From Massilia sp. YIM B02769 (GTDB taxonomy: Bacteria > Pseudomonadota > Gammaproteobacteria > Burkholderiales > Burkholderiaceae_D): a stretch of DNA of 64,000 bases. The stretch covers positions 1-64,000 of the forward strand of contig NZ_JASNRC010000011.1 of NCBI RefSeq assembly GCF_030411995.1, read 5' to 3'. The notes below the pieces were generated by a model that worked only from the letters and a program-made list of their open reading frames with translations, searched no databases and was not told where the DNA came from. Made by a program: the position numbers and the translations under genes. Of the stretch, positions 7,624 to 17,188 are shown piece by piece; position 1 is the first letter of the stretch; each line of letters starts with the position of its first letter.

Positions 7624-10065
7624 ATGCAATTCTCCGAAAACTGGCTCCGTTCCCTGGTCGATCCGAAAATGAATTCGGACGAACTGGCCCACCTGCTGAC
7701 CATGTCCGGCCTCGAAGTCGAGGAAGTGGAACCCGTCGCGCCGCCGTTCTCGAACGTGGTGGTGGCGCACGTGGTCGAAGTGGCCAAGCACCCGAACGCT
7801 GACCGCCTGAATGTCTGCCAGGTCGACGTCGGCACCGGCACGCTGCTGAACATCGTCTGCGGCGCCCCGAATGTGCGCGCCGGCATGAAGGCGATCTGCG
7901 CGAAAGCCGGCGCCGTGCTGCCGCCTGGCGCCGATGGCAAGCCCTTCGAGATCAAGGTCGGTAAACTGCGCGGCGTCGAGTCGCAGGGCATGATGTGCTC
8001 GGCCAAGGAACTGAAGATTTCGGAAGAAAGCAGCGGCCTGATGGAGTTGCCGGAAGACGCGCCGGTCGGCACGAACATCCGCGACTACCTCGGCCTGAAC
8101 GACCTGAAGTTCACCATCAAGCTGACCCCGAACAAGGCGGACTGCCTGTCGGTGCTGGGCGTGGCGCGCGAAGTGTCGGCCCTGACCGGCTCGCCGCTGT
8201 CGCTGCCGAGCGCACGCGCGGTCGCCGTGACCACCGACGAAGTGCTGCCGGCCAAGATCTCGGCGCCGGACCTGTGCGGCCGCTTCACCGGCCGCGTGAT
8301 CCGCGGCCTGAACGCCAAAGCGGCGACGCCGGAATGGATGAAGCGCCGCCTGGAACGCTCGGGCCAGCGTTCGGTCTCGGCCCTGGTCGATATCTCGAAC
8401 TACGTGATGCTCGAAGTCGGCCAGCCCTCGCACGTGTTCGACCTGTCGAAAATCCATGGCGCCATCGACGTGCGTTGGGGCAAGGCGGGCGAAACCCTGA
8501 AGCTCCTGAACGGCAACACCATCGCCGTCGACGAGTGGGTCGGCGTGATCGCCGACGACAAGGAAATCGAATCGCTGGCCGGCATCATGGGCGGCGACTC
8601 CACCGCCGTGACGCTCGACACCACCGACATCTACCTGGAAGCGGCCTTCTGGTGGCCGAACGCCATCCAGGGCCGTGCCCGCAAATACAATTTCTCGACC
8701 GATGCGTCGCACCGTTTCGAGCGCGGTGTCGACTTCGCCAACACGGTGGAAAACATCGAGCGCATTACCGCGCTGATCGTGGAAATCTGCGGCACGAACG
8801 AGACGAAAGTCGGCCCGGTCGACGACCAGGTCGTCAACCTGCCGCAACGCCAGCCGGTCGTGCTGCGCACCGCGCGTGCCGCGAAAGTGATCGGCGTCGA
8901 CGTCACCGACGAGATGATCGCCGACATCTTCAACCGCCTGGGCCTGCCGTTCACGCACAAGTTGGACGAGAACGGCGCTGGCCAGTTCTCGGTGACCGCA
9001 CCATCTTACCGTTTCGACATCGAGATCGAGGAAGACCTGATCGAGGAAGTCGCGCGCGTGTATGGCTTCGAGAACATTCCGGCAAATCCGCCGGTGGCCC
9101 CGTCGGCCATGCTGATCGAACCGGAGAACACCCGCTCGCTGTTCGCCGTACGGCACCAGCTGGCTGACCTCGGCTACCAGGAAGTCGTCAACATGAGCTT
9201 CGTGGAAAGCGCGTGGGAGCAAGACTTCGCCGGCAACGACGCACCGATCAAGCTGCAGAACCCGATCGCCAGCCAGATGAGCGTGATGCGCTCGACCTTG
9301 ATCGGCGGCCTGCTGGCCAACGTACGGTACAACTTGAACAGGAAAGCCGGCCGCGTGCGCGTGTTCGAAGTCGGCGCCATCTTCAAGCGCAATGCCGAGG
9401 TGGTCGATGGCCCTCTGGCCGTCGCCGGTTTCGAGCAGCCGAAGCGCGTCGGCGCCATCGCCTACGGTCCGGCCGTGGACGAGCAGTGGGGCGTGGCCAC
9501 CCGCGCGGTCGACTTCTTCGACGTGAAAGCCGACCTGGAAGCCCTGTTTGCGCCACGTGTGGTACGCTTCAATAAGGCTGAGCATCCGGCGCTGCATCCG
9601 GGCCGCTGCGCGACCGTCGAGCTCGACGGCAAGGTCGTCGGCTTTATCGGCGAGCTGCATCCGCGCTGGCTGCAGAAGTACGATTTGCCGCAGGCGCCGG
9701 TGCTGTTCGAGGTCGATGCCGCCGCTTTGCAAGAACGCGTCGTCCCGGCGCACACCGAGATTTCGAAGTTCCCGGGCGCCACCCGCGACCTCGCCTTGCT
9801 GGTGAAACAGGACGTGCCGGCCCAGGCCGTGCTCGACAGTTTCACTGCCGCGGCAAGCGCTCATCCGAATGGCAAGATCTTGCAAGCCGTTGTTTTATTT
9901 GATGAATACCGCGGCAAGGGCCTGGAGGCGGACGAAAAATCGCTTGCTTTCCGCTTTAGCTTGCAAGATACTCAATCGACCTTGCAGGACGATGCCGTGG
10001 AGGCCTTGATGGCTGCCGTGGCTGATGCCGCAAAAGAAAAACACAGCGCAACATTGCGCGGGTAA
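7624..10065 (+). CDS. pheT: Phenylalanine--tRNA ligase, beta subunit
   Basis: An 813-residue beta subunit (E. coli 795). Domains in order are an EMAP/tRNA-binding fold (about 40-150, with [15 protein letters not shown]), the B3/B4 editing domain that hydrolyses Tyr-tRNA-Phe, the B5 DNA-binding-like domain, a catalytically inert class II core, and a C-terminal FDX-ACB anticodon-binding domain (from about [17 protein letters not shown]). It works with PheS in the cytoplasm. The start ATG at 7624 follows the AAGG of AAGGTAAAAAG. ihfA follows immediately, in the classical order. Confidence 0.98.
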   Translation: MQFSENWLRSLVDPKMNSDELAHLLTMSGLEVEEVEPVAPPFSNVVVAHVVEVAKHPNADRLNVCQVDVGTGTLLNIVCGAPNVRAGMKAICAKAGAVLPPGADGKPFEIKVGKLRGVESQGMMCSAKELKISEESSGLMELPEDAPVGTNIRDYLGLNDLKFTIKLTPNKADCLSVLGVAREVSALTGSPLSLPSARAVAVTTDEVLPAKISAPDLCGRFTGRVIRGLNAKAATPEWMKRRLERSGQRSVSALVDISNYVMLEVGQPSHVFDLSKIHGAIDVRWGKAGETLKLLNGNTIAVDEWVGVIADDKEIESLAGIMGGDSTAVTLDTTDIYLEAAFWWPNAIQGRARKYNFSTDASHRFERGVDFANTVENIERITALIVEICGTNETKVGPVDDQVVNLPQRQPVVLRTARAAKVIGVDVTDEMIADIFNRLGLPFTHKLDENGAGQFSVTAPSYRFDIEIEEDLIEEVARVYGFENIPANPPVAPSAMLIEPENTRSLFAVRHQLADLGYQEVVNMSFVESAWEQDFAGNDAPIKLQNPIASQMSVMRSTLIGGLLANVRYNLNRKAGRVRVFEVGAIFKRNAEVVDGPLAVAGFEQPKRVGAIAYGPAVDEQWGVATRAVDFFDVKADLEALFAPRVVRFNKAEHPALHPGRCATVELDGKVVGFIGELHPRWLQKYDLPQAPVLFEVDAAALQERVVPAHTEISKFPGATRDLALLVKQDVPAQAVLDSFTAAASAHPNGKILQAVVLFDEYRGKGLEADEKSLAFRFSLQDTQSTLQDDAVEALMAAVADAAKEKHSATLRG

Positions 10066-10154
10066 TTGAAAGCATCACGGCGTCATGGCGGTCTTGCCGC
10101 CTGAACGCCGCGATCACTTCGTCCAAACGTTTGATCTGAAGGCAGGGCTTCAAA

Positions 10155-10574
10155 ATTAATAACAACGACGTTGATACGGCCGTATTCCAGGAGGCGCTGG
10201 CGGCCGACCTGCATCGTGCGATGCAAGTGGCGCGGGTACGGAAGGAAGCCGAGAAAGACCTGCCGACCCTGACCAAGGCCGAGCTGGCCGAGCTGCTCTT
10301 CGAGCAGGTCGGCCTGAACAAGCGCGAAGCCAAGGACATGGTCGAAACCTTCTTCGACGAAATCCGTAACGCGCTCGAGCGCGGCGAGGCCGTCAAGCTG
10401 TCGGGCTTCGGCAACTTCCAGTTGCGCGACAAGCCGCAGCGGCCGGGCCGCAATCCGAAAACCGGGGAAGAAATCCCGATCACGGCGCGCCGCGTCGTGA
10501 CCTTCCACGCCAGCCAGAAACTGAAGGGCATGGTCGAAGAGACCAGTCCGGCATCCCTGGCGCGCGCTGCATAA
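10155..10574 (+). CDS. ihfA: Integration host factor alpha (apparent AUU start)
   Basis: The alpha subunit of the DNA-bending heterodimer IHF. The HU/IHF fold is complete: [21 protein letters not shown], the [21 protein letters not shown] arm with its intercalating proline, and [13 protein letters not shown]. The first ATG is at 10221, but it has no ribosome site. The frame upstream stays open back to 10140 with coding-like codons and an acidic, helical extension ([16 protein letters not shown]) of the kind seen in related IhfA proteins. No ATG, GTG or TTG exists there. ATT at 10155, seven bases after AGGG, is the best candidate and gives 139 residues. The gene is secure; the exact start is not. 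Confidence 0.88.
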   Translation: MNNNDVDTAVFQEALAADLHRAMQVARVRKEAEKDLPTLTKAELAELLFEQVGLNKREAKDMVETFFDEIRNALERGEAVKLSGFGNFQLRDKPQRPGRNPKTGEEIPITARRVVTFHASQKLKGMVEETSPASLARAA

Positions 10575-10581
10575 GTGAGCC

Positions 10582-10998
10582 ATGAACGACCGTCCGAACA
10601 AGAACGAACTTGCCGCGCTGCCGCCGATCCCGGCCAAGCGCTACTTCACGATCGGCGAAGTCAGCGAATTGTGCGGGGTCAAGCCGCATGTGCTGCGCTA
10701 CTGGGAGCAGGAATTTACTCAGCTGAAGCCTGTCAAACGACGTGGTAACCGCCGCTACTACCAGCACCACGAAGTGTTGCTGATCCGGCGGATCCGCGAG
10801 TTGCTGTACGAGCAGGGCTTCACCATCAGCGGCGCCCGCAACCGCCTCGACAACCGCGCCAGCGACCTCGCCGGCGGCATCGAGCATGTCGAGGTCGAGG
10901 AAGCACCGGCGGTCGATACCGCCAAGCTGCGCGAAGACCTGCTCGACATCCTCGCATTGTTAAAACAGGACGCGCGCCCAGCCTCGACGAAGCGGTAA
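10582..10998 (+). CDS. MerR-family transcriptional regulator downstream of ihfA
   Basis: A 138-residue protein with an N-terminal MerR winged helix-turn-helix (YFTIGEVSELCGVKPHVLRYWEQEF, about 21-45). The wing (RRGNRRYY) and dimer helix follow, ending in a short acidic tail without metal-binding cysteines. It lacks a large effector domain, so it probably senses through the short C-terminus or acts as a simple activator or repressor. It starts 7 bp after ihfA and is likely co-transcribed. A MerR gene is commonly found after ihfA in beta- and gammaproteobacteria; its target is unknown. Confidence 0.9.
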   Translation: MNDRPNKNELAALPPIPAKRYFTIGEVSELCGVKPHVLRYWEQEFTQLKPVKRRGNRRYYQHHEVLLIRRIRELLYEQGFTISGARNRLDNRASDLAGGIEHVEVEEAPAVDTAKLREDLLDILALLKQDARPASTKR

Positions 10999-11018
10999 CT
11001 GAGGCATTCGTGCGCCTG

Positions 11019-11046
11019 TTGTACTGGGGCCGCGAAGTGCTAAAAT
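11019..11046 (+). promoter_or_regulatory. Promoter of the NarL-type response regulator
   Basis: TTGTAC (11019-11024), 16-bp spacer, TAAAAT (11041-11046), preceded by TGC (extended -10). The leader to the ATG at 11142 would be about 90 nt. Confidence 0.6.
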
Positions 11047-11141
11047 GTTACATGCGCTTAGCTCATCCAACGCATGACAGCCGGGGCGCGAAAAACGTTC
11101 GCACGGCTCTTTCCTGTGCCAGGAAAATTTAAGGGAAGACA

Positions 11142-11774
11142 ATGATACGCGTTGCCATTTGTGACGATCACCAGATAGTTCGAGCAGGTTTCAAACAGAT
11201 TTTCTCGTCCTCCGGCGATTTCGAAGTCGTCGCCGAGGGCGCCACCGGTCGTGAGGCGCTCGATATCGCCCGTCGCGAAATTTGCGACGTGCTGTTGCTC
11301 GACATCGCCATGCCCGACCAAAGCGGGATCGATATCCTGCGCACCATCCGCCAGGGCCAGCCGAACCTGCCGGTGCTGATTCTCTCCGGCTACCCGGCGC
11401 AGCAATACGCGCTGAATTTGTTCAAGATGGGCGCCAACGGCTACCTGAACAAGGAATGCGAAGCCGACGAACTGAAGACCGCCGTGCGCACCGTCTACCA
11501 AGGCCGCCGCTACGTGTCGTCGACGGTCGGCGAACTGCTGGCCCAGAGTTTCGACCGCGACCCGAACACGGCGCTGCACACCGAGCTCTCGGACCGCGAA
11601 TTCCAGGTCTTCCTGCGCCTGGCCAAGGGCGCGACCGTGTCCGACATCGGCAATGCGCTGTCGCTGTCGATCAAGACGGTCTCGACCTACCGTACCCGCA
11701 TCATGGAAAAGATGGGGCTGCAGTCGAACAGCGACCTGACGTATTACGCCATGAAAAACAACCTTCTCGATTGA
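11142..11774 (+). CDS. NarL/FixJ-family response regulator
   Basis: A 210-residue two-component regulator. The receiver domain has acidic residues D8 and D9, phospho-acceptor D54 in LLLDIAMPDQSG, the switch Ser in ILSGYP and the conserved Lys in YLNKE. A LuxR-type helix-turn-helix (about 145-205, LSDREFQVFLRLAKG...VSTYRTRIMEKMG) binds DNA as a dimer. Its organisation matches BvgA/UvrY-type regulators. A good ribosome site AAGGGAAG precedes the ATG. A NarX-like kinase lies 226 bp downstream on the same strand and is the probable partner. An imperfect terminator (9-bp stem 11782-11803, no T-run) lies between them. Confidence 0.93.
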   Translation: MIRVAICDDHQIVRAGFKQIFSSSGDFEVVAEGATGREALDIARREICDVLLLDIAMPDQSGIDILRTIRQGQPNLPVLILSGYPAQQYALNLFKMGANGYLNKECEADELKTAVRTVYQGRRYVSSTVGELLAQSFDRDPNTALHTELSDREFQVFLRLAKGATVSDIGNALSLSIKTVSTYRTRIMEKMGLQSNSDLTYYAMKNNLLD

Positions 11775-11781
11775 GAAGGGC

Positions 11782-11803
11782 GCGGACGCCGCCCGGCGTC
11801 CGC
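11782..11803 (+). terminator. GC-rich hairpin after the response regulator
   Basis: GCGGACGCC (11782-11790) pairs with GGCGTCCGC (11795-11803), loop GCCC. No run of T follows, so it may pause or protect the transcript rather than terminate it. Confidence 0.4.
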
Positions 11804-12000
11804 CTTCATCGACCCTGGTCGCCATGTACCAGGCGTCGCCTGCAAGTCCCTGCGCCAAGCCTGGCGTTCCGCTGCGCTCACACGCAATCTGTCGTTTCCC
11901 GCCTACGTTGCAAGCCCGGTGGCAGCACCATTCGGGTGCGCCGATGTCCGCACAAGGCTATAATCGGCCGGTCCGTTAAGTTGCCGAAAGGAACCCGCAG

Positions 12001-13533
12001 ATGTATTTCACCACCGATCCGGCGCCTTCCAGGGCTCGTGCACTGCCGCTCTACAAGACGCTGCTGTGTTTTGCCTGCGTGCTGATCCTGGTCGTGAACG
12101 GCGTTTTCTTGCTGCGCAACCTGGATGGACTGAAGGCGGCGAACGCCTTGCAGGAGCGTACCTCACAGGTGACCGAGGAGCTGCAGCACCTGAACCTGCT
12201 GGTGACCGACGCCGAGAGCAATCTGCGCGGCTATTTCCTGTCGGGTTCCGAAACCTACCTGGGCAGCGTGCAGGCGGCGCCGGCCCGCATCGACCAGCAG
12301 CTTCATGAACTCGGCAGCCTGCTCCGCGACAATCCTTCCCAGCAAAAAAACCTGACCCAGCTGCGCAGCCTGGTCGAGCGCCAGCTCGGCATGATGGGGC
12401 AAGCGCTGACGATCTACCGCGAAGGCGGCATCAACGACATCCTTGCCATCACCGGCGCGCCGGGCGACAACGACAGCGACGAGATCCGCCTGCAGGTGGT
12501 GATCATGCTGAGCGAACAGAACGAACTCCTGAAAGCGCGCAGCGCCGCGTTCTACGAGCAGTACCGGCATGCCGTGATGCTGGGTGTCGGCATCAATGCG
12601 GCGGCAATTGCCGTGTTGCTCTTGTTCTACCGCTTGGTGCGCCGCAGTTTCGGCGCGCGCAAGGATGCCGAGCATGCCCTGCAGCAAGCCAACGAACAGC
12701 TTGAATCCATCGTTGCCCGCCGTACCGAGCAATTGTCGGTGCTGTCGCGCCACCTGATCCACGTGTCGGAAGAAGAAAAGACCAAGCTGGCGCGTGAACT
12801 GCACGACGAAATGGGCGCCAACTTGACGGCGATTGGCATGGACCTGAACAGCGTTGCCGAGCAATTGCGCGGCACCCGGCCGGATCTGGTGGCGATGCTG
12901 ACCCGTGCCCGCAGCACCCTGGTCGATACCGTGCAACTGAAACGCCGCATTGTCGAAGACCTGCGCCCGAGCCTGCTCGACAACCTGGGCCTGAGTGCCG
13001 CGCTGCAAAGCTACTGCGACGACTACGCGCGCGTGACCGGCCTCGACTGCGACGTACTGGTCGACGGCGACATCGATGGCGCCGGCCCGATGCACGCGAT
13101 CGCGCTGTTCCGCATCGTGCAGGAGTCGCTGAACAATATCGCCAAGTACGCGCAGGCACGGAATGTCATCGTCCACCTGGATCGCGAGGACGAGGTCCTG
13201 AGCCTGGAAGTCAGCGACGACGGGATCGGCATTCCGGCGGACGCGCTGACCCGTTCGAAATCGCACGGCCTGCTCGGCATGCGCGAGCGCGCGCTGCTGC
13301 TGGGCGGAAAGCTGGAAGTCGTGCGTGGGGTCAACGGGGTAGGGACTTGCGTACGCGCCAGCATTCCGCTGGGCGCCGGCGTGGCGCCTGTGGCCGTGCC
13401 GGGATCGAACGTGGCGCCGGTATTACCGTTGGCGCAAAAGGATGCGGGGGGAATACTGCATTCCGGAGCGCCAGTCCCATCGCCGGTCTTGCCGACGATG
13501 GGGAGCGGCGATCTTGGAGAACTGCGGGCTTAG
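12001..13533 (+). CDS. NarX-like sensor histidine kinase with CHASE3-like sensor
   Basis: A 510-residue membrane kinase. TM1 is at about 19-40. A four-helix periplasmic domain of CHASE3 type follows (about 41-190, with TDAESNLRGYFLSG). TM2 is at about 191-211, then a coiled coil. The HisKA_3 dimerisation domain has phospho-acceptor H268 in LARELHDEMG, and the HATPase domain has ESLNN, DDGIGIP and GLLGMRERA. HisKA_3 kinases pair with NarL-type regulators, consistent with the regulator just upstream. The C-terminal 50 residues are Pro/Ala/Gly-rich and probably unstructured. A TATAAT at 11959 and GAAAGGAAC before the ATG suggest its own promoter. It ends in a 4-bp overlap with the convergent Crp-like gene. 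Confidence 0.92.
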   Translation: MYFTTDPAPSRARALPLYKTLLCFACVLILVVNGVFLLRNLDGLKAANALQERTSQVTEELQHLNLLVTDAESNLRGYFLSGSETYLGSVQAAPARIDQQLHELGSLLRDNPSQQKNLTQLRSLVERQLGMMGQALTIYREGGINDILAITGAPGDNDSDEIRLQVVIMLSEQNELLKARSAAFYEQYRHAVMLGVGINAAAIAVLLLFYRLVRRSFGARKDAEHALQQANEQLESIVARRTEQLSVLSRHLIHVSEEEKTKLARELHDEMGANLTAIGMDLNSVAEQLRGTRPDLVAMLTRARSTLVDTVQLKRRIVEDLRPSLLDNLGLSAALQSYCDDYARVTGLDCDVLVDGDIDGAGPMHAIALFRIVQESLNNIAKYAQARNVIVHLDREDEVLSLEVSDDGIGIPADALTRSKSHGLLGMRERALLLGGKLEVVRGVNGVGTCVRASIPLGAGVAPVAVPGSNVAPVLPLAQKDAGGILHSGAPVPSPVLPTMGSGDLGELRA

Positions 13534-14339
13534 CGCGCCACGTCCATCAGCAGGCGGTCGTATTCGGTCTTGGCGACCTTGTAGCATTCGCCTGCGTACT
13601 CTTCCAGGCCGGCACGGTCGAGCACCGTGATGTTGCCGCGGCGGTACTGGATCAGGCCTTCGTCCTGCAGCTTGCCGGCGGCGGCGGTGATCGACTCGCG
13701 GCGCACACCCAGCATGATCGAGATCAGTTCCTGGGTCACTTTCAGTTCGTTGCCTGGCGAACGGTCCAGGCGGTCGAGCAGCCAGCGGCACAGCTTTTGT
13801 TCGATCGAGCTGTGGCGGCCGCCGACGGCGTTCTGGGCCATCTGGGCGAACAGGGCGTTGGTGTAGCGCATCAGCAGTTGGGGCAGGGCGCCGCCTTTCA
13901 TGAAGGCATCGCGCAGGTACTGGGTTTTCAGGCGGTAGCCGTAGCCGGCGCTCTGCACGACTGCGCTGCACATGGCGCGTTCGCCCATGAACAGCGACAC
14001 GCCAACCACGCCTTCATGGCCTACCACGGCGATCTCGGTGGTGGCGCCGTCTTCCATCACGTAGAGCAGCGACACGATTGCCGTCGTCGGGAAATACACG
14101 TATTCCAATTTGCTGCCATACTCGAACAGTTCTTTGCCGAAAGGCATAGGAACCAGTTCCAGGTGCTCGAACAGGGTTTCCAGGTCCTGGCGCGGCAGGG
14201 CGGCCAGCAGTTCGTTCTGCTGGGTGCCGCTGACACTGACAACTGGACGCGACGCAGCTCGAATTTCTTCTTTGGTCGAAGGCATGCCGTTGACCGATTG
14301 CGCTTTTTGCGTTGCACCACCAAGTTGAGCGTTGTTCAT
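13530..14339 (-). CDS. Crp/Fnr-family transcriptional regulator
   Basis: A 269-residue regulator. An N-terminal cyclic-nucleotide-binding-like beta-barrel spans about 35-155 (ELLAALPRQDLETLF through ATTEIAVVGHEGVVGVSLF). The dimer helix and a C-terminal Crp-type winged helix-turn-helix follow (TQELISIMLGVRRESITAAAGKLQDEGLI). It lacks the N-terminal cysteine cluster of FNR, so oxygen sensing by Fe-S is unlikely; the ligand is unknown. The start at 14339 has GAGGACAG just upstream; an in-frame start at 14408 has weaker support. The stop codon overlaps that of the convergent kinase by 4 bp (TTAG, 13530-13533). Confidence 0.9.
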   Translation of the reverse strand: MNNAQLGGATQKAQSVNGMPSTKEEIRAASRPVVSVSGTQQNELLAALPRQDLETLFEHLELVPMPFGKELFEYGSKLEYVYFPTTAIVSLLYVMEDGATTEIAVVGHEGVVGVSLFMGERAMCSAVVQSAGYGYRLKTQYLRDAFMKGGALPQLLMRYTNALFAQMAQNAVGGRHSSIEQKLCRWLLDRLDRSPGNELKVTQELISIMLGVRRESITAAAGKLQDEGLIQYRRGNITVLDRAGLEEYAGECYKVAKTEYDRLLMDVAR

Positions 14340-14616
14340 TTTCTGTCCTCTTATCTCTAGCTTCATTGCATCCGGGAGCGACTTTTCGGCTTGTTCACTT
14401 TGCCTCATCGCGATGTGTGTACATTAAAGCTATAGTCTGTTGCCGAACATAAGATTAGGGGTTGCCCCTGTGTAGTCCCCTCGTAGGATGTTTTGTCAGT
14501 CCAGTCCTACTAGGAAAGATGCTGCCGTTCAAGCCTTCTCTTCTGTCTTTCGTTTGTGGCTGGAAAGCGCTATGCCGCATAATGTGCGCCAACACCATTT
14601 CCTCATCTGAAGGCGC

Positions 14617-15282
14617 ATGCACATCCTGCTCGTGGAAGACGACGCCGTCCTCGCCGACGGCCTGAACCGCACCCTGCAAGCCCAGGGCATGCAGGTCGAG
14701 ATCGCCCGCGACGGCCTGCAAGCCGATGCCCTGTTGCAGCGCAATCCTCCCCTGGTCGCCGTGCTCGATATCGGCCTGCCCGGCATCGACGGTTTCGAAG
14801 TCGTGCGCCGCCTGCGCGCCCGCGGCGACGCCACCCCGGTGTTGCTCCTGACCGCGCGCGACGCCGTCGAAGACCGCGTGCGCGGCCTGGAGACGGGCGC
14901 CGACGACTACCTGGTGAAACCCTTCGCCACGCCCGAGCTGGTCGCCCGTATCCGCGCCCTGGCGCGGCGCAATGCGCCGAAAAGCAATGTGCTTGCGCTC
15001 GGCAACATCGTGCTCGACAGCGGCGCGCGCCGTGCGCGTGTGGGCGAGCGCGCCCTCGAGCTGTCGGTGCGCGAGTGGGCCGTGCTCGAATACCTGCTGC
15101 AGCATGCCGGGCGCGTGGTCTCCAAGCAGCAGATCGTCGACGCCATCGCGCCCTGGGGCGAAGACCTGACCCTGAACGCGGTCGAAGTCTATGTCTCGCG
15201 CCTGCGCCTGAAACTCGACGGCGCCGGCGTGTCCTTGCGCACCATCCGCGGCTTCGGCTACCTGCTCGAAGCGGGCACATGA
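14617..15282 (+). CDS. OmpR/QseB-like response regulator
   Basis: A 221-residue regulator with a receiver domain (D8, D9, phospho-acceptor D51 in VLDIGLPG, Thr of LLLTARD, Lys of YLVKPF). A C-terminal winged helix of OmpR/PhoB type follows (about 125-220, ending RTIRGFGYLLEAG). It resembles the TctD/QseB/PmrA group. Its stop overlaps the start of the adjacent kinase by ATGA, so the two are translationally coupled. The 200 bp upstream have lower GC and hold no gene. Its target is unknown; the minor-pilin operon follows the kinase. Confidence 0.93.
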   Translation: MHILLVEDDAVLADGLNRTLQAQGMQVEIARDGLQADALLQRNPPLVAVLDIGLPGIDGFEVVRRLRARGDATPVLLLTARDAVEDRVRGLETGADDYLVKPFATPELVARIRALARRNAPKSNVLALGNIVLDSGARRARVGERALELSVREWAVLEYLLQHAGRVVSKQQIVDAIAPWGEDLTLNAVEVYVSRLRLKLDGAGVSLRTIRGFGYLLEAGT

Positions 15283-16598
15283 GTTCGATCCGGCTGCGCC
15301 TGCTGAAGTGGCTGGTCGGGCCCATCCTCGTCTTCAACCTCGGCGCCGCCGCGCTCACCTACCTGCTGGCCTGGACGCCGGCCCAGCTCGCCTTTGACGA
15401 TGGCCTGCGCGCCGCCGCCAGTGCGCTCGCGGGGCGGGTGCGCGCCGAAGGCCTGGCGCCGCTGACGAGCGGCCGCGCGCCCGACGATGGCGCCGGCGAA
15501 ACGGGCTGGACCGCATTGCACGCGAGCGACGGCCGCCTGCTGGCCGGCAGCGCGGCGTTGCCGGCGCCCGCCGGCCCCGGCCTGCGCGACGCGCGCATCC
15601 AGGGCGAGCCGGTGCGCATCGCCGTTGTCGCGCTCGACTTTCAGGGTGGCACGGCGCAGGTCAGCGTGGCGCGCACGGTGCGTGCCCGCGGCCAGGTGCG
15701 CTCGGCCATCGTGCGCTCGCTGGTGCTGCTCGAAGGCGTGTTCAGCCTGGCGCTGATCGGCCTGGTGTGGTTTTCGGTCGGAAATGGCCTGGCGCCGCTG
15801 GCGCGCCTGCGCGCACGCCTGGATGCGCGCGGCAGCGCCGACCTGGCGCCACTCGACGACAGCGGCATGCCGCGCGAACTGGCGCCGGTGGTCGATGCCT
15901 TCAACGCCTTGCTGGGCCGGATCGAGGCCGGCGCCCGCGCCCAGGACGAGTTCCGCGCGAATGTGGCGCACCAGCTGCGCACGCCGTTGGCCGGGCTCAA
16001 GCTGCAATTGGAATGGCTGGCCGCGCGCCACGCCCTTGACCCGGACAGCGCCCGTTCGCTCGGCCTGATGCTGCAGGCAAACGAGCGCATGATCCGCCAG
16101 ACCAACCAGCTGCTCTCGCTCGAGCGCGCCGAACCGAACCGCTTTGCGCGCGCGCGCCTGTTGCCTGTCGACCTGGCGCAGCTGGTGGCGGAAAGCATCC
16201 AGCACTTCGTCGAGCAGGCCGCCGCCAAGGACATCGACCTCGGCTTCGAGCTGGACGGGGCGCCGCTGCAGGGCGACCGCTTCCTGCTGCGCGACCTGGT
16301 CGACAACCTGGTCGACAATGCCCTGCGCTATACCCCGGCGGGCGGGCGCGTTACCGTGGCCTGCGGCGCGCTCGGCGACGGCGGCAGCTTCCTGCGCATC
16401 GAGGACAATGGTCCCGGCATCCCGGCCCACCTGCGCCCCCGGGTGTTCGAGCGCTTCGTGCGCCTCGACGAGCAGACCACGGGCAGCGGCCTGGGCCTGG
16501 CCATCGTGCGCGACATCGCCAATCTGCACGCGGCCGACCTCGTGCTGGGCCAGCCGGCAGCCGGCAGCGGGGCGGTCTTCACCCTCCATTTCCCTTGA
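15279..16598 (+). CDS. Sensor histidine kinase (QseC/TctE-like)
   Basis: A 439-residue membrane kinase. TM1 is at about 11-31. A short periplasmic sensor spans about 32-145, of the kind found in two-component kinase N-termini of the TctE group. TM2 is at about 146-166, followed by HAMP. HisKA has phospho-acceptor H231 in VAHQLRTP. HATPase has NLVDNALRY, EDNGPGIP and GSGLGLAIV. It begins four bases inside the regulator gene (ATGA overlap at 15279), so the pair forms one unit. The stimulus is not evident from sequence. Confidence 0.93.
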   Translation: MSSIRLRLLKWLVGPILVFNLGAAALTYLLAWTPAQLAFDDGLRAAASALAGRVRAEGLAPLTSGRAPDDGAGETGWTALHASDGRLLAGSAALPAPAGPGLRDARIQGEPVRIAVVALDFQGGTAQVSVARTVRARGQVRSAIVRSLVLLEGVFSLALIGLVWFSVGNGLAPLARLRARLDARGSADLAPLDDSGMPRELAPVVDAFNALLGRIEAGARAQDEFRANVAHQLRTPLAGLKLQLEWLAARHALDPDSARSLGLMLQANERMIRQTNQLLSLERAEPNRFARARLLPVDLAQLVAESIQHFVEQAAAKDIDLGFELDGAPLQGDRFLLRDLVDNLVDNALRYTPAGGRVTVACGALGDGGSFLRIEDNGPGIPAHLRPRVFERFVRLDEQTTGSGLGLAIVRDIANLHAADLVLGQPAAGSGAVFTLHFP

Positions 16599-16745
16599 TG
16601 CGGAGGCAAGCGCGCTCTTGATTCGAGCGTGCGCCTGTCAGGATCCTGTCAGCATTTCCTCAGGGTAATGCAAGCTTTCTCGGGTATTATTCTCCTACGG
16701 CAACTTTTTCTTTCCGCGTGTGCCGCGCCCCGACCCGAGGATTCC

Positions 16746-17180
16746 ATGAAACGCCAGGCAGGTTTTACCCTCATCGAACTCTTGATCACGCTGGTGGTCG
16801 TCGGCATCCTCACCGCCGTGGCCGTCCCGGCCTATGGCAACTACATGCTGCGCACGCGCCTGACCGACGCCTATGCGGGCCTGGCCGGCGTCCAGCCGCT
16901 GGCCGAGCAGCTCTGGGCAAACGAACACAGCTTCGAAGAGCTGGACGATGCCCCGAACTTTCCCGACGCTACCGAAAATTTCACCTACGCCCTGACGGCG
17001 GCTGACGCCACGTCGTACACCGTTACCGCCACCGGCCGCAACGGCGCGGCCGGCTTCGGCTTTACCATCGACCAGAACGGTCGCCGCACCACCACCGTGA
17101 CGGCCGCCCGCGTGGCCGAGGGCTGGGCCGCCAGCGCCAGCTGCTGGATCAGCGACAAGGGCGGCAAGTGCAGCGAGTGA
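16746..17180 (+). CDS. pilE: Type IV pilin-like protein (PilE type)
   Basis: A 144-residue prepilin. The leader MKRQAG is cut by PilD before FTLIELLITLVVVGILTAVA, with the conserved Glu at mature position 5. The helical spine is followed by a globular domain ending in a two-cysteine loop (C...C near SASCWISDKGGKCSE). It is the first gene of a run of five pilin-like proteins plus PilY1. In many bacteria a PilE-like protein closes the minor-pilin operon; here it leads. TATTAT at 16685 is a possible -10. The next gene starts 8 bp after the stop. Confidence 0.9.
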   Translation: MKRQAGFTLIELLITLVVVGILTAVAVPAYGNYMLRTRLTDAYAGLAGVQPLAEQLWANEHSFEELDDAPNFPDATENFTYALTAADATSYTVTATGRNGAAGFGFTIDQNGRRTTTVTAARVAEGWAASASCWISDKGGKCSE

Positions 17181-17188
17181 GAACGGCC

